Shown: positions 1-8,263, counted from the first letter of the stretch. The stretch: DNA of 11,189 nt from Candidatus Omnitrophota bacterium (GCA_030691985.1 JAUYDB010000030.1:1-11189); one strand, 5' to 3'. Program-made: numbers and translations. The notes: generated by a model not told the origin, from the letters alone.

Positions 1-9
1 CGCAATTTC

Positions 10-99
10 CCCCTCACCTTAATCCTCTCCCCCTTCGGGGGAGAGGAAATTATGAGTAAATTCCCTCTCCCCTTTAGGGGAGAGGGCAAGGGTGAGGGG
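10..99. repeat. Double-hairpin GC-rich interspersed repeat
   Basis: Two perfect 10-bp hairpins lie side by side: CCTCTCCCCC (24-33) pairs with 37-46 around TTC, and CCCTCTCCCC (63-72) pairs with 77-86 around TTTA. They are enclosed by an outer inverted repeat, CCCCTCACC (10-18) with GGTGAGGGG (91-99). The two hairpins are also roughly inverted copies of each other, so the element is nested and could fold into a three-way junction. Short C/T-rich palindromes of this style recur in intergenic DNA of many bacteria. It encodes no protein. It may act as a bidirectional transcription barrier for whatever lies upstream, but no clean T-tract follows either hairpin, so I call it a repeat and not a terminator. 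Confidence 0.8.
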
Positions 100-164
100 T
101 AGGCAAAGATCAAATCTCAAAATACAGCCTTCCGTCGGGACTTGTGATTTAATTTGAACATAAG

Positions 165-173
165 TGATATAAA
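165..173 (+). promoter_or_regulatory. Possible extended -10 promoter for the RND operon
   Basis: TGATATAAA (TG at 165-166, hexamer TATAAA at 168-173) fits an extended -10 element about 40 bases upstream of the adaptor start. No good -35 sits at 16-18 bases: TTGTGA at 142-147 is 20 bases away and TTGAAC at 154-159 is too close. The surrounding DNA is AT-rich, so a chance match is quite possible. It is the best candidate in the 113 bases between the upstream repeat and the adaptor gene. Confidence 0.25.
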
Positions 174-212
174 TACTCAATACACAATACGCTAAAAGAG
201 AGGTGCCTTGTC

Positions 213-1493
213 ATGAAGAAGCCTGACATAAAGAAAGTCTTTGCGGGCATAAGGACATTATTCAAAAATAGCAACGGTAGTATAAATGTGATTTATAAGG
301 GCTCGAAAAAACGCCTCTTATTCACTATTCTCATTGCCATAGTCACGCTTATTATAATAGCCCGCATGACGGTTAATATCCAAAATGTCATATTTAAGAA
401 GAAACTGAAAGCCCCAGGGATGGCGGTTGTAACTTTCGAAGAAGAGGGCGTCCCTGTAAAAGCTTTTAAGGTAAAGAAGACCGATTTTAAAGATACCCTG
501 CCATGCCTCGGGAATATTAAGGGATATAAAGAGGTGGACCTCAAGTTTCAGGTAGCGGGCATAATAGAGAGCTTCAATTTCGAGGAGGGCGAGAAGATAC
601 AGGAAGGCGACATTATAGCGAGCCTTATACAAAGGGACGCGCTGCTCAAGCTTAAATACGCGGAAATAGAGTTGAACAAAAATCAGAAATTATTCGAGAT
701 AGGCGCGATAAGCCCGATGAAAGCCGAACAGGCAAAGCTGGAATATGAATCCGCTAAGAGCGATCTGGACAAGACCAATATTTACGCGATGTCTGACGGG
801 TTATTGGGTTCACGCCTCCTGGACGTCGGCAATTACGTTACACCCAATGATAAGGCCGGGATATTCGTGGATAGCGGTAAAGTTTACGCGGAATTTAATA
901 TTATAGAAAAAGATGTTCCGAAGGCGGCATTGGGGCAGAAGGCGGAGGTGTTTGTGGATGCCTATCCCAACAAATCCTATAACGGCGTAATCGACAGGAT
1001 CGCGCCCATAATAGAAGGCAGGTCAAGAACCGAAGCCATTAAGGTTGAGCTTGATAATAAGGATGGCCTGCTTAAGCCGGGAATGTTCGTAAGGGCCCTT
1101 ATCGCAACCTACGAGAAAAAAGACGCTATAATTATCCCCGCATCCGCTTTAAAGAAGAGAGAAAATGACTACTTCGTATTTGTGGTACACAAGGAAGAGC
1201 AAGGGGGGCGGGAAGAGGCGGTCGACGCCAAAAAGAAGTCTGAAAAGAAATTATGGTTATTCGGTAAGAGGAGAAAAGAAGAAGACGCGGCACTCGCGGA
1301 AAGGCCCAAAGAAAAAGAAGCCGAATACGGAACAATCGAAACCAGAAAAATAACCTTAGGCTACATGACGCAGGACATGGTCGAAGTGGATTCCGGTTTA
1401 AAAGAAGATGAGCTTATCGTGTCGGAAGTTCACGAAGATTTTAAGGACAAGGCAAAAGTCGAGATATCAGAAGTCCAGGAAGGACTTATTTGA
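213..1493 (+). CDS. RND efflux periplasmic adaptor (membrane fusion protein, HlyD/AcrA type)
   Basis: This 426-residue protein should bridge the two downstream RND permeases to an outer-membrane channel. A 34-residue basic N-terminus precedes one membrane anchor (about 35-53, LLFTILIAIVTLIII), so it is anchored by a helix and is not a lipoprotein. The first lipoyl half is about 105-142 (QVAGIIESFNFEEGEKIQEG), followed by a short coiled-coil hairpin (143-189), the second lipoyl half (190-215), a beta-barrel (about 222-299, ending LLKPGMFVRALI) and a membrane-proximal domain from IIIPASAL (306-313). Odd: residues 327-371 form a highly charged Lys/Glu/Arg insert inside the membrane-proximal domain. 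The start has a good Shine-Dalgarno, GAGAGGTG at 198-205. The permeases follow on the same strand after a 293-bp gap filled by a palindrome. The family call is firm; the substrate cannot be told from sequence. Confidence 0.93.
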   Translation: MKKPDIKKVFAGIRTLFKNSNGSINVIYKGSKKRLLFTILIAIVTLIIIARMTVNIQNVIFKKKLKAPGMAVVTFEEEGVPVKAFKVKKTDFKDTLPCLGNIKGYKEVDLKFQVAGIIESFNFEEGEKIQEGDIIASLIQRDALLKLKYAEIELNKNQKLFEIGAISPMKAEQAKLEYESAKSDLDKTNIYAMSDGLLGSRLLDVGNYVTPNDKAGIFVDSGKVYAEFNIIEKDVPKAALGQKAEVFVDAYPNKSYNGVIDRIAPIIEGRSRTEAIKVELDNKDGLLKPGMFVRALIATYEKKDAIIIPASALKKRENDYFVFVVHKEEQGGREEAVDAKKKSEKKLWLFGKRRKEEDAALAERPKEKEAEYGTIETRKITLGYMTQDMVEVDSGLKEDELIVSEVHEDFKDKAKVEISEVQEGLI

Positions 1494-1531
1494 CGGTCGA
1501 TAGTCAGTCTCGTAGTGCGTATTGCGAAAGG

Positions 1532-1753
1532 TAGAATTTTTTCGGTTTCTGCTGAATGGCCATGTGGTCACGGGGGTTGAGCCGTATAAATTTTGTTTAC
1601 GACTCATTACCATAAAACGTTTATGACCGTTATATCCATAGCGGCTGTAAAGCTTAAAATATCAAAGCTAAAACTATATAATCCTTGAAAAACAAAATTA
1701 GGCGAAACCCCCTGGCCGCATGGCCAATATGGTAGAAGCCGAAAAAATTTCTG
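1532..1753. repeat. About 220-bp imperfect palindrome (MITE-like or structured RNA) inside the efflux operon
   Basis: The left arm (1532-1598) and right arm (1690-1753) are near-complementary along most of their length. Segments: 1533-1550 with 1734-1752 (one bulge, one G-U); 1557-1570 with 1713-1726 (14 pairs, two of them G-U); 1572-1578 with 1706-1712 (GGGGGTT/AACCCCC), then opposed GA/GA, then GCC/GGC; 1589-1598 with 1690-1699 (AATTTTGTTT, ten perfect pairs). The 91-base head holds three more hairpins: CATAAA-ACG-TTTATG (1611-1625), CCGTTAT-ATCC-ATAGCGG (1627-1644) and AGCTT...AAGCT (1651-1669). It fills most of the adaptor-permease gap. It encodes no transposase, and I see no clear target-site duplication. 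Alternatives are a decayed MITE or an RNA controlling expression of the permeases. Confidence 0.75.
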
Positions 1754-1766
1754 TTGTGTTTACGAT

Positions 1767-1773
1767 AAGGAAG
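1767..1773 (+). promoter_or_regulatory. Ribosome binding site of permease 1, long spacing
   Basis: AAGGAAG is a good Shine-Dalgarno match, but 13 bases separate it from the ATG at 1787, longer than the usual 5-9. No closer alternative exists. The protein start MNLPKFSVERPVT is the standard RND N-terminus, so the start stands. The site lies just outside the right arm of the 1532-1753 palindrome and would remain accessible if that element folded. Confidence 0.6.
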
Positions 1774-1786
1774 TTTTCACGCAAAT

Positions 1787-4700
1787 ATGAACCTACCCAA
1801 ATTCTCAGTAGAACGCCCCGTGACTGTAATGATGATAGTCGCGGGGATTTTGATATTCGGCGTCATCTCGTTAGAGTTGTTGCCTCAGGAGCTCTTTCCG
1901 CAAATAGTATATCCACAGCTTACCGTAGTGTCCCCCTATGAAAACGCGGCGCCCGAGGAGATAGAGACGCTGATAACCAGGCCCATAGAGGAAGCGGTCG
2001 CCACTGTCGCGGGAGTGAAACGCATCAATTCTATTTCTAAAGAAGGGCTTTCTTTAGTGATAGCCGAATTCGGATGGAACCAGAACATAAACTTCGCGGC
2101 CCTCGGGATAAGGGAAAAGATAGACCTTATAAAAGAACGATTGCCCAGGGAAGCGGAAGAGCCGATAGTCCTTGCCTTCAATCCGTTTGACAAACCGATA
2201 TTGATATTGAGCGTCACAACCTCCAAAGAGACGCGTTCGCCGATAGCGCTTAGAGAGCTTGTGAGGAAGATGATAAAGGATGAGGTTGAAAAAGTGGAGG
2301 GCGTGGCTTCGGCTACGATCTCCGGCGGGCTTGAGCGCGAAATCCAGGTGGAAGTCAACCAGGATAAGCTTCAGGCAAGGCGTATACCGATTCTCGATGT
2401 CTCAAAGGCCGTTTCAAGCGCCAACCTTAATTATCCGGCCGGCACCATAAAGGAAAGCTTCTATGAATACCTTATCAGGACGCTGGGCGAATTTGAACAT
2501 GTCCGCGACATAGAAGATGTGGCGATAGGTTCGGACATGCCGGAGGAATGGCCTTATGATCTGTCCGAACGAGACTTCAGAGACCGCGCAAAAGGGATAA
2601 CAAGGGACAGGCGGCTTGTATATCTGAAGGATGTCGCGACGATAACAGACGGTGTCAAAGAGCGGACTTCTTATTCGCGATACAACGGAAGAGAAAATAT
2701 CTCAATATCCATCCAGAAACAGGCCCTTGGTAACACCGTAAAAACGATCGATAAAGTAAAAAAGAAACTGCGGGAAATAAGGCCGGATCTGCCCCGGGAC
2801 ATAGATGTATCCATAGTGTATGACCAGTCCGAATTTATAAGAAGCTCGATAAGCGGCGTCTGGAACGCTGCCTGGCAGGGCGGCGTCCTTGTCTTTTTGG
2901 TTCTGTACTTTTTTTTAAGGAATGCGTGGAGCTCTTTCATAGTTACGCTTACCATCCCCATCTCGGTCATGGCGACGTTCGCGCTTATGTTCTTCGCCGG
3001 CATATCGCTTAATATGATGTCCCTCGGCGGGCTGGCCTTCGGCGTCGGAAGCTTAGTCGACTGCGCGATAGTGGTGGTTGAAAATATCTTCAGGCACATA
3101 CAGATGGGGGAGGACAAAAAGACAGCATCGATAGCCGGGGCAAACGAGGTATTCATCTCGGTGACGGGGTCTATCCTCACAACCGTTGTCGTATTTTTGC
3201 CGCTTATATTCGTCATAGGCATAGTAGGCCAGATATCAAAAGATTTCGCGCTCACTGTTACATTCTCGCTCTTGGCTTCTTTGCTGGCTTCCGTAACGAT
3301 AATCCCCCTTCTTGCTTCCCGCGGTATCAGCGCCGGCAAGGGGGTGAAATTGAAACCGGATGACGGCCTCTCGGCTATAGACAAGAGTGTGGCGGCTTCA
3401 GGGCCGGGAAAGTTCTTTGAAAAATTGCTGCATAAATTTGTGGAGAAGAAGGGCGCCCACCTCTCATATACGCTGTTGGCGTTTTTCATTTCATTGACGC
3501 TGTTCGTATTCATGGATAAAGAGATGATGCCAAAGGTCGACCAGGGCCAATTCACCATAAAGATAGATATGCCGGCCGGCACGAGGCTTGAGGCCGCTAA
3601 TTTTATATCCCAAAAGCTGGAAAAATTCCTTTCAACAGTGCCGGAAGTGAACTCGCTTAACATTACAGTTGGCTCGACGAAAGAAACCACGACAAAAAAT
3701 ATCATAGAACGCCTGAGTTCAAATCAGGCGGAGATAATAGTCACCCTTAAAAAGAAGAGAAGAATAAAGAGCGCCGACATAGTGCAGATGATAAAAAACC
3801 GCGTTGGCGCCATGGGCTTGGAGAGGGCGCGCATAGAATACAGCTTACAGGAAAATGTTCTCGCTTCCGGCTTCGGGGCACAGGCGCCTGTGACCGTCGA
3901 GATGAAAGGAAGCGACTTAAAGGTGCTGGAGAATATGACATCCGAAGTGCGTAGAGGGCTTGCCGCCATAAAAGGTATTTACGGCATAAAGGACAACCTC
4001 GGCGAACCCTCTCCTGAGACCAAGATATATATCGATAAAGACAGGGCCTCGATGTACGGATTATCCGTTACGGACGTCGCGCAGACGGCTTTGATAGGGC
4101 TAAAAGGATATGTGGCGACGAGGTTCAAGGAGAAGGGGGAGGAGTTTGACATAAGGGTGCGGCTCAGAAAACAGGACCGCGATGATTTTAATAAACTCGC
4201 CAGATTAGAGATACAGTCGCCGTCTACCGGCGCGCGCGTCAATCTTTCGAGCGTCGCCAAATTCGGAAAAGGAAAAGGCCCGAGCGAGATAAGAAGGCTG
4301 AATCAGGAAAGAGTTGTGCTGGTTTACGCGAACATCTATGACAGGCCGTTAAAAGACGTCATGGCAGATGTCGGTAAAATGCTTAAAGGCGTAAATGTTC
4401 CGAAAGGTTATATCGCGAAGATCGCAGGCGAGACAGAGGAGATGACAGAGTCCTTTATCAGCATGAGGAACGCCATAATTGCGGCGTTTCTCCTTGTCTA
4501 TATGATAATGGCGGCGCTCTTTGAATCGCTTTGGCAGCCGTTTATCATAATGTTCACCATCCCGCTATCGCTTATAGGCGTGGCGTGGGGGCTGTTTTTT
4601 ACCCGCACAAGTATCAGCGCGTATGTTTTGATGGGAATAGGCATACTCGGCGGAATAGTTGTCAATAATGCCATAGTATTGATAGATTGCATAAATCTTT

Positions 4701-5035
4701 TCGTATCAAAAGGCATGAGCGTCAAAGATGCCGCTATATATGCCAGTAAAGTCAGGTTGAGGCCGATACTTATGACGGCCCTTACCACCATATTGGGGCT
4801 TGTCCCAATGGCCTTCCTTGGCGGCGAAGGGGCGGAACTGCGCGCGCCTATGGCAATTACTGTTATGGCGGGGCTGACTATCGCCACCTTCCTTACCCTT
4901 GTCATTATTCCCACCGTATATCTGGGCTTCCTCGACATAACCGCTAAGATCTTTTCTTATAGAAAAGAAGAAGGCGCAGTTGCCGGGGTAACTGCCGCAA
5001 CGCCCAAGACCAAAATACTCAAGAGAAAAAAATGA
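1787..5035 (+). CDS. RND efflux permease 1 (AcrB/MdtB-like, ACR_tran family)
   Basis: This 1082-residue inner-membrane proton-driven exporter has the family's usual twelve-helix, two-half plan: TM1 (about 12-30), periplasmic porter domain, TM2-TM6 (about 363-510), a cytoplasmic linker, TM7 (about 564-580), a second porter domain and TM8-TM12 (from about 897). Hallmarks are FSVERPVTVMM at the N-terminus, PIEEAV, the TM4 motif LVDCAIVVVEN and TM10 GIVVNNAIVLID followed by LRPILMT. In AcrB, TM4 has Asp407-Asp408 and TM10 has Lys940. Here TM4 reads Asp425-Cys426 and TM10 reads Asn960-Asn961, so the proton relay must differ from AcrB's. The Cys is unusual. A basic tail ends in LKRKK. It lies downstream of the adaptor and overlaps permease 2 by ATGA. 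Family is certain; substrate is unknown. Confidence 0.95.
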   Translation: MNLPKFSVERPVTVMMIVAGILIFGVISLELLPQELFPQIVYPQLTVVSPYENAAPEEIETLITRPIEEAVATVAGVKRINSISKEGLSLVIAEFGWNQNINFAALGIREKIDLIKERLPREAEEPIVLAFNPFDKPILILSVTTSKETRSPIALRELVRKMIKDEVEKVEGVASATISGGLEREIQVEVNQDKLQARRIPILDVSKAVSSANLNYPAGTIKESFYEYLIRTLGEFEHVRDIEDVAIGSDMPEEWPYDLSERDFRDRAKGITRDRRLVYLKDVATITDGVKERTSYSRYNGRENISISIQKQALGNTVKTIDKVKKKLREIRPDLPRDIDVSIVYDQSEFIRSSISGVWNAAWQGGVLVFLVLYFFLRNAWSSFIVTLTIPISVMATFALMFFAGISLNMMSLGGLAFGVGSLVDCAIVVVENIFRHIQMGEDKKTASIAGANEVFISVTGSILTTVVVFLPLIFVIGIVGQISKDFALTVTFSLLASLLASVTIIPLLASRGISAGKGVKLKPDDGLSAIDKSVAASGPGKFFEKLLHKFVEKKGAHLSYTLLAFFISLTLFVFMDKEMMPKVDQGQFTIKIDMPAGTRLEAANFISQKLEKFLSTVPEVNSLNITVGSTKETTTKNIIERLSSNQAEIIVTLKKKRRIKSADIVQMIKNRVGAMGLERARIEYSLQENVLASGFGAQAPVTVEMKGSDLKVLENMTSEVRRGLAAIKGIYGIKDNLGEPSPETKIYIDKDRASMYGLSVTDVAQTALIGLKGYVATRFKEKGEEFDIRVRLRKQDRDDFNKLARLEIQSPSTGARVNLSSVAKFGKGKGPSEIRRLNQERVVLVYANIYDRPLKDVMADVGKMLKGVNVPKGYIAKIAGETEEMTESFISMRNAIIAAFLLVYMIMAALFESLWQPFIIMFTIPLSLIGVAWGLFFTRTSISAYVLMGIGILGGIVVNNAIVLIDCINLFVSKGMSVKDAAIYASKVRLRPILMTALTTILGLVPMAFLGGEGAELRAPMAITVMAGLTIATFLTLVIIPTVYLGFLDITAKIFSYRKEEGAVAGVTAATPKTKILKRKK

Positions 5036-8000
5036 GCCTCCCGTCATTTTCCATCAAAAGGCCGGTTACCATGCTGATGGCCTATATAATGCTTATTCTT
5101 CTGGGCATACTCTGCCTGATACAGCTTCCCGTTGAATTGTATCCTAATATAAGTTTCGGAGAGATAAGCATAATAATAGGTGTGCGGGGAGGCATGCCTC
5201 CCACCGAGGTGGAGTTGCTCGTCGCGAAGCCGATAGAGGAGGCGGTCGGAAGCGTAAGCCATCTGGAACAGCTGTTGTCGATCTCAAAAGAGGGGGAGTG
5301 CACAGTTGTTTTGAGTTTCGAACCGGGAATAAGCATGGATTTCGCGGCGCTTGAGGTAAGGGAGAAATTCGCCAAAGTCAAAAATAAGCTGCCCAAAAGC
5401 ATAGAGAAACCCATAATAGCGCAGTTTAAGAGGTCTGATGTCCCGATAGTGGTAATAGCGGTGACGAGCCTTAAGAGGAGCACCGAAGAGATCAGGAGGA
5501 TAGTGGATGATAATATCAGGGAGGCGGTAAAGCGCGTAAACGGCGTCGCGGACGCCGATGTAGCCGGAGGCCGGGAACGGAAGATATTGATAGAGGCGGA
5601 CCAGAGAAAAATGGCGGCGTGCGGCGTGTCGCTCGACAGGATTATATCCATGGTGAGCCAGAATAATCTGAATCTCCTCTCGGGTGAGATAGAAAAAGAT
5701 GATGAGAAATATTTAATAAGGGCTATAGGGCTGTATGAGAATGTGGATGATATAAAAAACATACCCGTTATGGCCGCGCCAAACGGGATCATCGTGAGGC
5801 TGAAGGACGTAGCGAACGTTCTGGATTCCTATCTCGATCCGACGGGATACGCCAGGGTTAATATACGCCCTGTCGTCTCGATATATGTGCAGAAGGAGTC
5901 CACGGCGAATACCATAAAAGTCGCAGAGCAGGTAATCAAGGAAGTCGACAGGATAAAGACTACGCTGCCAAAAGACCTCCAGATAATAACGACGAGGAAT
6001 CAGGCGGACTTTATCAGGACCGCCATAGAAAATCTTAAGATTTCGCTGATTCAGGGCGCGGGCCTAATCATGCTGGTCCTGGTCTTTTTTTTAGTGAAAA
6101 TGAACAGGCGTTTTTTGGCCCTGACCACAGCGCTTTTGGCGGGGATGCTGTTTCTGCCGACCAATGCCCTTTATCTTCTTTTGATCACAATGATAATAGC
6201 TTCGGTAATCATTCGTAAGATAAGGCCGGTCCTCATAGTCACTTCAGCGATTCCCATATCCGTTATCATAACATTCGCGATGATGTGGGTTATGAAGCTT
6301 ACCGTAAACTTCATGACGTTGTTTGGCCTTGCCCTTGGAGTAGGGATGCTTGTCGATAATTCTATCGTAGTCTTCGAAAACATCTTACAGAAGAACGAGG
6401 CCGGCATGAAAGGCATCCCGGCGGCCATAGCGGGAGCGGAAGAGATCTGGATAGCAATATGGGCGTCAACCCTTACAACTATTGTGGTATTTCTGCCGAT
6501 GGTCTTTGTCGGGCAGGAGATAAAACTGCTTTATGGCGGCGTTGCGTGGACAGTCACTTTTTCTCTCGTAATATCGCTGTTTGTAGCCATAACGGTGGTG
6601 CCGCTTTTAGCTTCGAGAACGCGGTTTTCTATCGATGACATACCCAAGGGCTATGGCAGAATGAATGTCGTAGGATTTATGAGGGCTGTCTATATATTCC
6701 AGAGGAAAGGCATTATGTATTTTATCCGCTATAGATACAGGATTCTGGCATGCGCCTTTATCGTTTTCGCGATTTCGCTATTTTTATTTATGAAGCTCGG
6801 CATGGAATTTTTGGGAACGACTGAACAAAACAAGTTCACCATATTCATAGAACTGCCGACAGGGGCCAAGCTTGACGTCACCAACGAAATAGTTAAAAGG
6901 GTGGAGGCGTATGTCAAGGAGATACCCGAGGTTAAGATATTTACGGCATGGGTTGAGCCGTGGTCGAGTAAAGTATATGTTGAGCTTGTAAGCGTTACGA
7001 AAAGGAAGCGGTCGGTGGCGGAAGTAATCGAAAGCCTCAGGCCAAAGCTTGACAGGATAAAGCCCGCGTTTATATACTATCAGGAGGAGCAAGAGGTAGG
7101 CACAAAAGAGATCGTCCTCGAGATATTCGGATACAATTATGACATGCTCAGGTCGCTGGCGATATCGATGGCGACAAGGATCGGCTCCATCAAAGGCTTC
7201 ACAGACACGAAGATCCGGATGAGAGAGGGCCGCCCCGAGCTCAATTTGAAAGTGGACAGGAAGAAGACGGCCATTTTTGATATGACAACCACAGATGTCG
7301 CGGACATGGTACATGCGCAGATGAGGGGCTTGAGGGCCACCCTTTTTCATACGGAAGCGCGCGAGATCGAGACCATAGCAAGGCTCGATGAAAAATACAG
7401 GAAGACGTTCAAAGACGTTCATAAGCTCATCCTCACGAATAAGAATGACGACGATTTTTACCTCGAACAGGTTACAGATTTTAAATATGGCCTTGGCCCG
7501 AGCGAGATATGGCGGAAGAATAAATCGAGGACCGTGCATGTCAGCGCCAACGTCGGCAAGATACCCTTAAACAGGGCCGCCGAACTTGCAAAAGAGGCGC
7601 TTGGCGACCTGAAACTTCCGGAAGAATATTATTACAGGATCGGAGGAGATTATCCGACGATGATCGCGACGCAGAAACAGTTCCGCGCCATAATATGGCT
7701 GATAGTGATATTGATCTATCTTGTGCTTGCCGCGCTATTCGAATCTTATTATCAACCCTTTATAATAATGACAGCGGTTCCTTTGGCGCTGATAGGAGTC
7801 GTGATTTCGCTGTATGTGACCGGAAAATCGGTCGGGATGGGCGCCCTGGTGGGGCTTATGATGCTTGGCGGCATAGTTGTAAATAACGCGATACTCCTGA
7901 TAGATCACGCGAACTTCCTGCGCAAGAAAAACATAAATCCGATCAAGTCGGTAATAATGGCTTCGAGAGACAGGCTCAGGCCCATACTCATGACCACGAT

Positions 8001-8202
8001 AACGACTCTTTTGGGGCTATTGCCGATGGCGATCAGCGCTACAGAGGGTTCCAACCTATGGAGCCCTCTGGCGATAACTGTCATGGGCGGGCTGACGAGC
8101 TCAACAATCCTGACCCTTCTCATGGTGCCTGGTATTTATATTATAGCCGAAGATATTAAAGACAGGGCAAATCGAATTTTCGGTAACAGTTCAGTTCTAT
8201 AA
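5032..8202 (+). CDS. RND efflux permease 2 (AcrB/MdtC-like, ACR_tran family) with extra hydrophobic insert
   Basis: This 1056-residue RND permease is homologous to but clearly different from its upstream neighbour. It starts MSLPSFSIKRPVTMLM; the ATG overlaps the TGA of permease 1 (ATGA, 5032-5035) with only a weak upstream AAGAG, so translational coupling is likely. Motifs: PIEEAV in the first porter domain, TM4 LVDNSIVVFEN (Asp442-Asn443), TM8 from about 888, and TM10 GIVVNNAILLID (Asn951-Asn952) followed by LRPILMT. AcrB's Lys940 is absent. Between TM2 and TM3, residues about 356-395 form an insertion with two hydrophobic stretches (about 363-375 and 379-394) that permease 1 lacks, possibly an extra membrane hairpin. 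One adaptor serving two coupled permeases recalls MdtABC, in which MdtB and MdtC form a mixed trimer; a similar heteromer is inferred here. The gene ends one base before a palindromic repeat. Confidence 0.95.
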   Translation: MSLPSFSIKRPVTMLMAYIMLILLGILCLIQLPVELYPNISFGEISIIIGVRGGMPPTEVELLVAKPIEEAVGSVSHLEQLLSISKEGECTVVLSFEPGISMDFAALEVREKFAKVKNKLPKSIEKPIIAQFKRSDVPIVVIAVTSLKRSTEEIRRIVDDNIREAVKRVNGVADADVAGGRERKILIEADQRKMAACGVSLDRIISMVSQNNLNLLSGEIEKDDEKYLIRAIGLYENVDDIKNIPVMAAPNGIIVRLKDVANVLDSYLDPTGYARVNIRPVVSIYVQKESTANTIKVAEQVIKEVDRIKTTLPKDLQIITTRNQADFIRTAIENLKISLIQGAGLIMLVLVFFLVKMNRRFLALTTALLAGMLFLPTNALYLLLITMIIASVIIRKIRPVLIVTSAIPISVIITFAMMWVMKLTVNFMTLFGLALGVGMLVDNSIVVFENILQKNEAGMKGIPAAIAGAEEIWIAIWASTLTTIVVFLPMVFVGQEIKLLYGGVAWTVTFSLVISLFVAITVVPLLASRTRFSIDDIPKGYGRMNVVGFMRAVYIFQRKGIMYFIRYRYRILACAFIVFAISLFLFMKLGMEFLGTTEQNKFTIFIELPTGAKLDVTNEIVKRVEAYVKEIPEVKIFTAWVEPWSSKVYVELVSVTKRKRSVAEVIESLRPKLDRIKPAFIYYQEEQEVGTKEIVLEIFGYNYDMLRSLAISMATRIGSIKGFTDTKIRMREGRPELNLKVDRKKTAIFDMTTTDVADMVHAQMRGLRATLFHTEAREIETIARLDEKYRKTFKDVHKLILTNKNDDDFYLEQVTDFKYGLGPSEIWRKNKSRTVHVSANVGKIPLNRAAELAKEALGDLKLPEEYYYRIGGDYPTMIATQKQFRAIIWLIVILIYLVLAALFESYYQPFIIMTAVPLALIGVVISLYVTGKSVGMGALVGLMMLGGIVVNNAILLIDHANFLRKKNINPIKSVIMASRDRLRPILMTTITTLLGLLPMAISATEGSNLWSPLAITVMGGLTSSTILTLLMVPGIYIIAEDIKDRANRIFGNSSVL

Positions 8203-8203
8203 G

Positions 8204-8263
8204 AAAAATGGGGTCTGACCCAGCGCGTCTATTGCTTATTGAATGGGTCTGACCCCATTTTTT
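8204..8263. repeat. GGGTCWGACCC palindromic repeat, copy A
   Basis: The arms AAAAATGGGGTCTGACCCA (8204-8222) and TGGGTCTGACCCCATTTTT (8244-8262) are inverted copies, differing only at the central W of the GGGTCWGACCC core; each arm is itself a palindrome. The 21-base middle includes GCGTCTATT. Copy B at 8283-8340 is the reverse complement with a few changes. Repeats of this appearance resemble REP-type elements mobilised in trans by IS200-like Y1 (RAYT) transposases. That link is from memory of similar sequences, and no transposase is in the window. Confidence 0.85.

Noticed and set aside
1701..1740. Known riboswitch (c-di-GMP or similar) suggested by GGCGAAACCCC and the nearby GGTAGAAGCC
   Set aside because: The conserved cores of those classes are not present, and the sequence is better explained as the right arm of the 1532-1753 palindrome.
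1720..1941. Small + strand frame starting in the palindrome and overlapping the permease 1 start
   Set aside because: It is out of frame with permease 1, its start lies in the repeat arm, and the residues past 1787 are a frameshifted reading of the RND N-terminus.
2671..3705. Long open frame on the minus strand (344 codons) opposite permease 1
   Set aside because: It is fully antisense to a clearly conserved RND gene; its Ser/Thr/Pro-rich translation has no domain and reflects the codon bias of the sense strand.
6784..7539. Minus-strand open frame (251 codons) opposite permease 2
   Set aside because: Shadow of the RND gene with no ribosome binding site or recognisable motif; the + strand frame is certain.
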